Both the position numbers and the translations under genes were made by a program. Below are positions 53,504 to 60,144 of a stretch of DNA of 64,000 bases, piece after piece. The stretch comes from Bacteroidales bacterium. Lineage in GTDB: Bacteria > Bacteroidota > Bacteroidia > Bacteroidales > UBA1556. The stretch is from NCBI GenBank assembly GCA_023146135.1, contig JAGLCR010000007.1, positions 1-64,000 on the forward strand. The letters run 5' to 3'. Within the stretch, counting starts at the first letter, position 1; every line of letters starts with the position of its first letter. Under the pieces are notes generated by a model, which made no database searches, had not been told where the DNA came from, and worked only from the letters and a program-made list of their open reading frames with translations.

Positions 53504-54952
53504 TTAACCAACACTACCCTCCAAACTAATAGAAAGTAATTTCTGCGCCTCCGCGGCAAATTCCATGGGCAACTGATTTAAAACCTCTTTTGCGTATCCA
53601 TTTACAATCAAGCCAATAGCTTTTTCATTGGATATTCCTCGTTGCTGACAGTAGAACAATTGTTCTTCCGATATTTTGGAAGTGGTTGCCTCATGCTCCA
53701 CAATGGACGATGGATTATTGGTTTCGATATAGGGAAATGTGTGAGCCCCACATCGGTCGCCCATTAATAAAGAATCGCATTGCGAAAAATTTCTTGAATT
53801 TTCAGCACTAGAATTTATCTTTACTAGACCCCGGTAACTATTATGACTTTTTCCAGCAGATATACCTTTAGATATTATGGTACTCTTGGTGTTTTTGCCA
53901 AGATGAATCATTTTGGAACCGGTATCAGCTTGTTGAAAATTATTGGTTACTGCCACAGAGTAAAACTCCGCCACCGAATGATTACCTTTCAATATACAAG
54001 AGGGATATTTCCATGTAATGGCCGAGCCTGTTTCCACTTGGGTCCACGATATTTTTGAGTTGTCGCCCTCGCATAAACCACGTTTGGTAACGAAATTAAA
54101 TATTCCGCCTTTTCCTTCTTTATTTCCTGGGTACCAGTTTTGTACCGTTGAGTACTTTACCTCGGCATCCTTATGAGTAATAATTTCTACAATGGCAGCA
54201 TGCAATTGGTTTTCATCACGTTGTGGCGCAGTACAACCCTCCAAATAGCTCACATACGAACCCTCGTCGGCTACAATAAGTGTACGCTCAAACTGACCTG
54301 TATTTGCAGCATTGATGCGAAAGTAGGTAGACAACTCGACCGGACAACGAACTCCTTTTGGAATATAACAAAATGAACCATCGCTAAACACAGCAGAGTT
54401 TAATGCGGTGAAGTAGTTGTCTCCAATGGGAACAACGGAGCCTAAATACTTCTTTATTAGTTCAGGATGCTCTTGTACTGCTTCGCTAAACGACATAAAA
54501 ATAATACCTTGTTTTGCAAGGGTATCTGAAAAAGTTGTTTTCACAGAAACACTATCTATTACCGCATCCACAGCTACACCAGAGAGTGCTTTTTGCTCTT
54601 CAAGTGATATTCCAAGTTTGTTGAAAGTGTCTAATAATTCAGGGTCAACCTCGTCCAAGCTTTCTAATTCCTTTTTCTTCTTTGGGGCAGCATAAAAAAT
54701 AATCTCATTAAAATCTATTTCAGGAATATTCAAATGTCCCCAATCGGGCATTTCCATGGTCAGCCATTTTTTATAGGCCTTTAGACGGTATTCGAGCAAA
54801 AATTCTGGTTCATTCTTCTTTTGTGAAATCAGTCTTACGATATCTTCATTCAAGCCTTTGGGGATGAATTCCATCTCAATATCAGTAGTAAAGCCATATT
54901 TATAGTCGCTGGAGGTAAGGTCTCCAATTATTTTATCTTCGTCTTTTGCCAT
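53504..54952 (-). CDS. sufB: Fe-S scaffold protein SufB
   Basis: A 482-aa Suf[28 protein letters not shown] is the usual opening. [22 protein letters not shown] (about 200), [22 protein letters not shown] (about 240-260) and [42 protein letters not shown] (about 405-445) are signatures. It is the scaffold on which the cluster forms, and the first gene of the sufBCDSE(T) operon. A TACCTTTG -7 box lies 38 nt before the ATG. Its stop abuts a REP-like unit. No sufA or sufU gene is seen in the operon. Confidence 0.96.
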   Translation of the reverse strand: MAKDEDKIIGDLTSSDYKYGFTTDIEMEFIPKGLNEDIVRLISQKKNEPEFLLEYRLKAYKKWLTMEMPDWGHLNIPEIDFNEIIFYAAPKKKKELESLDEVDPELLDTFNKLGISLEEQKALSGVAVDAVIDSVSVKTTFSDTLAKQGIIFMSFSEAVQEHPELIKKYLGSVVPIGDNYFTALNSAVFSDGSFCYIPKGVRCPVELSTYFRINAANTGQFERTLIVADEGSYVSYLEGCTAPQRDENQLHAAIVEIITHKDAEVKYSTVQNWYPGNKEGKGGIFNFVTKRGLCEGDNSKISWTQVETGSAITWKYPSCILKGNHSVAEFYSVAVTNNFQQADTGSKMIHLGKNTKSTIISKGISAGKSHNSYRGLVKINSSAENSRNFSQCDSLLMGDRCGAHTFPYIETNNPSSIVEHEATTSKISEEQLFYCQQRGISNEKAIGLIVNGYAKEVLNQLPMEFAAEAQKLLSISLEGSVG

Positions 54953-54989
54953 TACATCTTCTTATTTAGATTAAATTAAAATAGCACGG

Positions 54990-54997
54990 CAAAGGTA
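54990..54997 (-). promoter_or_regulatory. -7 box for the SUF operon
   Basis: Minus strand TACCTTTG, 38 nt before the sufB ATG; no clear -33 TTG, and no obvious IscR- or Fur-type palindrome was recognised. Confidence 0.45.
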
Positions 54998-55539
54998 CGA
55001 AAATGCCTTGTTAATTAGCTAGTGTTTTTATGATGATTATTGGTTTTTTATAGTAGGTAGAAGTCTAGATATGGAGGCTGTCAAACTACTGGCTGATTCA
55101 CGTCAAGGCCTCCCCACTTTTTGGCCATGGCCTACGCGCCGTAACACGGAAAAGCTAGTTCCATGAACAAGGATTTTCTAAAATGCTTCATAAATCAACA
55201 CTAATATTCACTTTGACCCAATATCATGAGAACACCACTTCAGCAGCCTAATCAACCCGTTCATGGGTTGAATATGCGCCTTAGAGAAATGACGTTAAAA
55301 AAATAAGGGGATAAATCGTTAAAAGCTCAAAACTGCATGACGAACGTTAGACGTGTCTTTTACACGGCTAAAAGGAGGAGTTTTTTGTGCTTAGATTTCT
55401 TTCCTTATTTTAAGTCATTTCTCGTCAGCGCAAGCTTTTTTGTTACTTTTTCAGCTGAAAAAGAAAAGAAGAAAAACCACTTAAATAATTATAACGAATT
55501 AAAATAATAATTAAAAAAAAGCTTTTCTTATTCAAATAT
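54998..55539. other. repeat-rich non-coding spacer
   Basis: About 540 bp without a convincing gene. It contains a GC-rich patch with GGCCATGGCC (55123-55132), a 31-codon ORF (55071-55166) that I reject as a gene, a TCAACCC/GGGTTGA hairpin (55252-55271), a long inverted repeat (55277-55431) and a palindrome related to the one at 22510 (55443-55463). Together they suggest remains of small mobile or palindromic elements. Confidence 0.6.
55277..55431. repeat. long inverted repeat, MITE-like or structured RNA candidate
   Basis: The arm GAGAAATGACGTTAAAAAAATAAGG (55284-55308) is the approximate reverse complement of 55403-55423 (CCTTATTTTAAGTCATTTCTC); GCGC lies 4 nt outside both arms. The ~94-bp loop contains further complementarity. 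No ORF is inside. Left and right of it are other short repeats. Confidence 0.65.
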
Positions 55540-56028
55540 TTAATCTTGTTCCACATCTGCTAACCCATCCAAAAATGGAATTAACTCATCTAATAAATCG
55601 TTGAAAATGGAATCAATTTCCTCAATTTTAAAATCCTTAAAATAGCCTAACTGTTGATCCTTATTATATCTTGTATATAACCATTTATTAGCACCTCTAA
55701 GTTTTACATATTTTCGATTCTCATTTTCAATCCAAGCAAAAGGGATGGGGCCTTTCCTATTATCATACCCCCAATCAATACCAATACCAACAGAAAATTT
55801 TCTATCATTAATTTCGCCCCCTATCCTAGATGTTAAATACAAGCCATTACCCCAATTCTTGAAGAATATTGAGTCAGCGCTAACAATTAATTTACCATAG
55901 TTTTCCCTATCAGAAATAGTTGAAATCAAGATTGATTTAATTTCATCTCGAAAATGCCAATAAACATCATGAGCCTCTTTGTATTTATAGATCCCTGTAT
56001 TTAAAAAATCATTTCTTTCTTTGTTCAT
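55540..56028 (-). CDS. hypothetical protein downstream of a nuclease-like gene
   Basis: A 162-aa protein I do not recognise. Mixed alpha/beta by appearance: an N-terminal helix (DVYWHFRDEIKSILISTISD), strands around LIVSADSIFFKNWGNGLYLTSRIG and FSVGIGIDWGYD, and an acidic C-terminal helix (EIDSIFNDLLDELIPFLDGLADVEQD). No signal peptide or membrane segment, so cytoplasmic. It overlaps the upstream gene by 4 nt (ATGA), which implies coupled translation. It might be a partner or immunity protein to that product; this is inference from arrangement only. Confidence 0.6.
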   Translation of the reverse strand: MNKERNDFLNTGIYKYKEAHDVYWHFRDEIKSILISTISDRENYGKLIVSADSIFFKNWGNGLYLTSRIGGEINDRKFSVGIGIDWGYDNRKGPIPFAWIENENRKYVKLRGANKWLYTRYNKDQQLGYFKDFKIEEIDSIFNDLLDELIPFLDGLADVEQD

Positions 56029-56828
56029 AATTCTAAGGACTTTTTTAGTATTTCTATCTTATCACTTATGTTTACAGGCATTCTACTCAAATTCCAATAA
56101 TTGTCAAAACCCAATAGTTTTTGTTCAATAATTCCAATGAAAGAATAAGCCCATACTTTCCAAACTATATTTTCATCTTTAAAAAGCGACTGCCGTAGAG
56201 TAATCGTGATTTGCTTCCATGTTAAATAGGAAACTTGTTGATTTGTATCATTCAATTCAATAATCCTTAACCAATCACTAACTTGATTTGGAAGAAGAAG
56301 AATATAATTGCTCCAATCATTATCACTCACATTGAAACATTTCTGAAAACTTTCACTAGCCTGGAATGTTTTCAATAAATTTGGATCACCAATTTTAATT
56401 TCAAAATGTGTTTGTTTAATTTTGTTCCATTCAATAATAATATCTGCTCGATACCCACTAGTAATATCACTTACCTCTCTTAGTACCTTAGCTGGTTTAG
56501 CATAATCATTTTGTTGAAAGCCTTCTATTTTGAATACGGATTCAGCAAAATATCCAGTTGATGATTTCTCAATTAAATATGCAAGCCAATCTGCCCAATC
56601 TTCCTCACGAGCCAATCGCAAAGGTCGAAAAGAACTCCAATCACTATTTGTTGGGTCTCCACCTAGATAAGATAACTTTTGATTCCACTGCTCCAGTAGT
56701 AATAGATATTCCTCATTCCTTTTATTAATAGCGGCCTTAAAAAGAGAATTAAGTTGACCAAAACTAGACCAGTCATTGGAGTCATTTTCAAACCATTCCC
56801 AATCACTATATATTTCCCAACTCATCAT
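56025..56828 (-). CDS. PD-(D/E)XK nuclease-like protein of unknown role
   Basis: A 267-aa cytoplasmic protein. The arrangement EEDWADWLAYLIE (about 75-87), GYRADIIIEW (about 125-134) and THFEIKIGD (about 140-148) gives E ... D-x(n)-ExK, the active-site pattern of PD-(D/E)XK nucleases, here EIK. The N-terminus is rich in Trp (WEIYSDWEWFENDSNDWSS). It lies 15 nt after the MerR gene stop and overlaps the following gene by 4 nt, so MerR, nuclease-like and unknown gene may form one unit. I do not recognise the family; nuclease activity is inferred from the motif. Confidence 0.55.
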   Translation of the reverse strand: MMSWEIYSDWEWFENDSNDWSSFGQLNSLFKAAINKRNEEYLLLLEQWNQKLSYLGGDPTNSDWSSFRPLRLAREEDWADWLAYLIEKSSTGYFAESVFKIEGFQQNDYAKPAKVLREVSDITSGYRADIIIEWNKIKQTHFEIKIGDPNLLKTFQASESFQKCFNVSDNDWSNYILLLPNQVSDWLRIIELNDTNQQVSYLTWKQITITLRQSLFKDENIVWKVWAYSFIGIIEQKLLGFDNYWNLSRMPVNISDKIEILKKSLEL

Positions 56829-56843
56829 AATTATAGTAATACT

Positions 56844-57188
56844 TTATGACTCTCTAATCTGCTCTTTCAAATCCACCAAAAAAGAACGCACGTTCTCCAG
56901 TGACTTTACGATCTCTATTTGGTTGATAGTATCTTCTGGATTATCTTTGAGTTTGTCTTTTGCCCCTTGCAATGTAAAACCACGCTCTTTTACCAAATGA
57001 TAGATAATAAAGAAGTTATCTACGTCTTTTTCAGTAAATAATCGATTTCCCTTTTTGTTTTTCTTGGGTTTGATAATATCAAATTCCTTTTCCCAAAACC
57101 GAATAAGTGAGGTATTAACTTCAAAAATATCTGCTACTTCACCAATGGTGTAATAGAGTTTTTTAATTACTGGTTTTTTGTATGGCAT
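56844..57188 (-). CDS. MerR-family transcriptional regulator
   Basis: A 114-aa one-domain regulator. YYTIGEVADIFEVNTSLIRFWEKEFDIIKPKKNKKGNRLFTEKDV is the winged helix-turn-helix of the MerR family, followed by a short dimer helix (EIVKSLENVRSFLVDLKEQI). There is no effector domain or metal-binding cysteine. Such short MerR proteins are widespread in this phylum as stand-alone regulators. It leads the apparent three-gene minus-strand unit with the nuclease-like gene, with a separate EEP-family gene upstream. Its target is unknown. Confidence 0.9.
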   Translation of the reverse strand: MPYKKPVIKKLYYTIGEVADIFEVNTSLIRFWEKEFDIIKPKKNKKGNRLFTEKDVDNFFIIYHLVKERGFTLQGAKDKLKDNPEDTINQIEIVKSLENVRSFLVDLKEQIRES

Positions 57189-57289
57189 TGCTTCCCTTTT
57201 TGTGTTCAGAATAATCGATTGTAAAAATAAGGTTTTTTATTTATTGTTTCCATAGATTTTTCTCCAGAGTAAACGAATCTTAATTTTTT

Positions 57290-58366
57290 CTATTTCAACA
57301 CTTCCACGTCCAAGTAAATTGGTAAATGGTCGCTAAACCCTCCATGATATTTTCTTCCAATATAGGTGCGAAAGGGAATATCAAGCCCTGATTCATTTTG
57401 TTCCAATAGAAAAGAGGCCTTGAAAACATAGGCTTTAGAATTCCGTAAACAGATTCTTCGTTTTGCTTGAAAAAGCTCTCGACTAACGACAAACTGGTCA
57501 ATATAATTCCATTCGGCACCGGTGGGTCCTTTATAAAAATGACTTCCTTTTCCTGCTTTCGACAAAGGCAACATTAAATTGAAAAGGGTGTTATTGGAAG
57601 AGGAGTCTGGCAATACTGCTTTAAGTCCAATTATTAAACTCTCTTCGTCAGGAGCATCATTCAAATCCCCCATTATTATAATTTTAGCATTGGAGTTAAT
57701 GCTTATTATTGAGTCTGTTAACTTGCGTATTTGCTGTGCTACATATACTCGTTTAGGAATGGTAACAAAGGCTCCCCCGTACTTCGATGGCCAGTGGGTA
57801 ACTACAAAATGAATGGTGTCGGCATCGAGCAAGACTCCTTTTACATATAAAATATCGCGTGTTCGAGAGGTGGTATCAAAAGGAAAACGAATGCTAATTG
57901 CTGAATCAAAAAGTAATATGAACTTTTCTCTTCGATATAAAAAAACTACATCAATTCCTCGACGGTCGGGTGATTCGTGGTGAACAGTCTGATAATTAGT
58001 AGATTTAAGCTGCGTATTATAACATAGGTTTATAAGGGTATGTTTATTTTCAATCTCTGCCAGTCCTACAATAGCAGGCATTTCCCATCCGCCCACTGCG
58101 GTAATCACTTGAGCAATTTTCTTTTGTTTATTCCAATATTTATTTTTATCCCATCGGTAATCCCCTTCGGGTAAAAACTGTTGATCATATTTTAAAGTAT
58201 CGTGCTTTGTATCAAACAGATTTTCCACATTATAAAACATAATCCGCGCAGCTTTTCGTCCACGAGGATTATCATCAAAGTCCGTTAATAACCGCGTATT
58301 AGCACTTTGAGCAAAGCTGATAAAACCTAAAACTAAAAATAATAAAGAAATAATTAGAGAGTTCAT
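57290..58366 (-). CDS. exported endonuclease/exonuclease/phosphatase (EEP) family protein
   Basis: A 358-aa protein with a signal peptide (about 1-19, ending ISFAQS). EEP fold motifs: MFYNVENLFDTKHD (Asn and Glu, about 43-52), GLAEIENKHTL (about 103), THWPSKYGG (about 192), IIMGDLNDAPDEESL (about 230) and the final SDHLPIYLDVEVL (Asp-His). The full set of metal ligands is present, so it should be active. The substrate (nucleic acid, inositol or sphingolipid phosphate) is not known; extracellular nucleases of this type scavenge DNA. It follows patatin by 15 nt and may be in that operon. Confidence 0.88.
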   Translation of the reverse strand: MNSLIISLLFLVLGFISFAQSANTRLLTDFDDNPRGRKAARIMFYNVENLFDTKHDTLKYDQQFLPEGDYRWDKNKYWNKQKKIAQVITAVGGWEMPAIVGLAEIENKHTLINLCYNTQLKSTNYQTVHHESPDRRGIDVVFLYRREKFILLFDSAISIRFPFDTTSRTRDILYVKGVLLDADTIHFVVTHWPSKYGGAFVTIPKRVYVAQQIRKLTDSIISINSNAKIIIMGDLNDAPDEESLIIGLKAVLPDSSSNNTLFNLMLPLSKAGKGSHFYKGPTGAEWNYIDQFVVSRELFQAKRRICLRNSKAYVFKASFLLEQNESGLDIPFRTYIGRKYHGGFSDHLPIYLDVEVLK

Positions 58367-58381
58367 AGTGGCTATGTATAG

Positions 58382-59269
58382 CTATACTTTTAAGCTTGCT
58401 TCATAATTATCGAGAGTAATGGCGGCCTGCATACGTCCATATTCTATAAGTTCATCGGCACGGTAAAAATCGAAAGTATCGGCAGCTCGAAACGAAATTG
58501 GAATATTAATATCAGGAGCATGATGCTGTAATGCTAGCTCATTCAGCTGGTTATGCATTACATTAATGGTTTGAGTTACGAGCTTAAAGTAGCTCCAGTT
58601 TTTATGAGTATCCTTTTTTGTATTGTTGTTATAGTATTTATTAAAAATACGTTTAGCCGATGCAAAAGCGGAAATCTCATTTGTTTTTTGGTCATTCTTT
58701 TTCAGATTAGGAGCGTGGTAAGGTATTTTTGCCCCCAAGTCGATAGACACCAAAATATCATTTGGCAATCTCCGTACACGATTCATTGGCAATGGGTTAA
58801 GCACACCACCGTCCACGAGCATTTCGCCATTATGCATAAAAGGGGTAATCACAGTAGGATAGGCAGTACTTGCGCGCATTGCATCAATTAGGCTTCCCGA
58901 ATCAAAAATATGCTCTTGCTCTTTCTGCATATTTGTGGCAATAATTTTCAAATCAATTTCAAAATCTTCAATATTAGGATCGTTAAATATTTTACGGATA
59001 TGATTAAAAACACGTTCTGCTTTTACAAATCCCAAGCTGAAAGTAAAATCAAGGAGTTGAAATACCGCTGATTTATCAAGGCTTTTCATCCATTCAGATA
59101 AATCATTAAGATGACCGCTAGCATATGCTCCGCCAATTACTGAGCCCATTGAACTACTAGCAATAGAATGAATTTTATACCCTCTTCTTTCCAGTTCTTC
59201 AATGGCTCCAATCTGTGCCAAGCCCCTAGCACCACCACTGGCTAGTACTAATGCTACGCTTTTACTCAT
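58382..59269 (-). CDS. patatin-like phospholipase family protein (RssA type)
   Basis: A 295-aa protein from the ATG at 59269. Oxyanion-hole motif GGARGLAQIG (residues about 12-21), nucleophile elbow SSSMGS (Ser about 42) and the catalytic Asp in VDGGVLNPLP (about 172) form the patatin Ser-Asp dyad. The elbow deviates from the usual GxSxG because the first Gly is Ser, so activity is less certain. No signal peptide: cytoplasmic. It overlaps DUF3109 by 8 nt (ATGAGTAA) and precedes the EEP gene by 15 nt, suggesting a DUF3109-patatin-EEP operon. Confidence 0.85.
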   Translation of the reverse strand: MSKSVALVLASGGARGLAQIGAIEELERRGYKIHSIASSSMGSVIGGAYASGHLNDLSEWMKSLDKSAVFQLLDFTFSLGFVKAERVFNHIRKIFNDPNIEDFEIDLKIIATNMQKEQEHIFDSGSLIDAMRASTAYPTVITPFMHNGEMLVDGGVLNPLPMNRVRRLPNDILVSIDLGAKIPYHAPNLKKNDQKTNEISAFASAKRIFNKYYNNNTKKDTHKNWSYFKLVTQTINVMHNQLNELALQHHAPDINIPISFRAADTFDFYRADELIEYGRMQAAITLDNYEASLKV

Positions 59270-59831
59270 CACTTGTTTTATTTATTTCTGTAACTAATTT
59301 ATCATACCACTTACGCCCGTATTTGCGTACCAAGGGTTCTTCCAATGATTGATATACTGCTGTTCCCTGCTGTACACCGTGGCTTAAAGCCGAACTGCAG
59401 ATGGGCCATTTGTGATAGTTTACTGCTTCAAAATCGGCATACTCCGTAATACGAATGGGATAAAGATGGCAAGAGATAGGTTTGATAAATTTGATTTTAC
59501 CTTCTCGATAAGCTTTTTCAATGGCGCAAAGCGATATATTATTTTCAAAATAGACAAAGGCACATTCACGGTCGTTCACTAGAGGTGTAACATAGTCGCC
59601 ATCAGCCCCATAGTCAAACACGCCCGTATTATCCACCACTTTTAGTCCAGTCTCAGTCATATAAGGAGCCACCTCATCAAGGGCATCTTCCAGCTCACTA
59701 ATCTCACTTTCCTCCAGGGGCGCGCCCTCGTCACCCTCAATACAGCAATCGCCATGGCAAGCTGATAAATTGCAGCTAAACATCACATTCACCACATCAT
59801 CCGACACAATTTTATCGTCTATTACTATCAT
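59262..59831 (-). CDS. DUF3109 family cysteine-rich protein
   Basis: A 189-aa protein with a Cys-rich N-terminus (FSCNLSACHGDCCIEGDEGAPL, residues about 19-40) and further cysteines at RECAFVYF, SLCAIEKA, ISCHLYPIRI and PICSSALS. The pattern is of the YkgJ/DUF3109 zinc- or Fe-S-binding family common in Bacteroidota; function unknown. ATG lies only 5 nt after a TACCTTTG -7 box, so the message is probably nearly leaderless. Head of the unit with patatin, overlapping it by 8 nt. The tRNA gene lies divergently upstream. Confidence 0.85.
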   Translation of the reverse strand: MIVIDDKIVSDDVVNVMFSCNLSACHGDCCIEGDEGAPLEESEISELEDALDEVAPYMTETGLKVVDNTGVFDYGADGDYVTPLVNDRECAFVYFENNISLCAIEKAYREGKIKFIKPISCHLYPIRITEYADFEAVNYHKWPICSSALSHGVQQGTAVYQSLEEPLVRKYGRKWYDKLVTEINKTSDE

Positions 59832-59836
59832 AGCGA

Positions 59837-59844
59837 CAAAGGTA
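59837..59844 (-). promoter_or_regulatory. -7 box for DUF3109-patatin-EEP
   Basis: Minus strand reads TACCTTTG-TCGCT-ATG, so the start point falls almost on the start codon. Confidence 0.5.
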
Positions 59845-59853
59845 AAATATATC

Positions 59854-59882
59854 TTTGAGAAATGCTTAATTTATTATATTTG
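59854..59882 (+). promoter_or_regulatory. tRNA-Ala promoter
   Basis: TTTG at 59854-59857 and TATATTTG at 59875-59882 are separated by 17 nt; transcription would start a few bases before the tRNA at 59893. It fits the phylum consensus well. Confidence 0.65.
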
Positions 59883-59892
59883 CAAGCTCAAT

Positions 59893-59969
59893 GGGGGATT
59901 AGCTCATCTGGCTAGAGCGTCTGACTGGCAGTCAGGAGGTAATCGGTTCAAGTCCGATATTCTCCACCA
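59893..59969 (+). tRNA. tRNA-Ala (anticodon GGC)
   Basis: A 77-nt cloverleaf with encoded CCA. The acceptor stem GGGGGAT pairs with ATTCTCC and contains G3:U70, the alanine identity pair. Anticodon loop CTGGCAG gives GGC, reading GCC codons (and GCU by wobble). D-arm GCTC...GAGC and T-arm (TCGGTTCAAGTCCGA) are normal. It has its own promoter and terminator. Confidence 0.96.
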
Positions 59970-59997
59970 AAGAACCAACAGAATTGTTGGTTCTTTT
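59970..59997 (+). terminator. terminator after tRNA-Ala
   Basis: Stem AAGAACCAACA / TGTTGGTTCTT with a GAAT loop and T-run, directly after the CCA end. Confidence 0.88.
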
Positions 59998-60144
59998 ATG
60001 TTTTAAACAATTGATAATCGGTTTATCCCGATTGCTATCAGAACTGACATCCTCCAATTTGCATAATCGTACTTTGGATTTACATACAACACCGAAGCGT
60101 CAAAATATTATTTTCAAGCCTCCCTTTATCCTGTTCTTTTACAC

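Noticed and set aside
55071-55166. 31-codon ORF starting MEAVKLLADS in the spacer after the SUF operon
   Set aside because: It is short, GC-rich within repeat-like DNA and has no start signal; more likely chance coding in a repeat patch.
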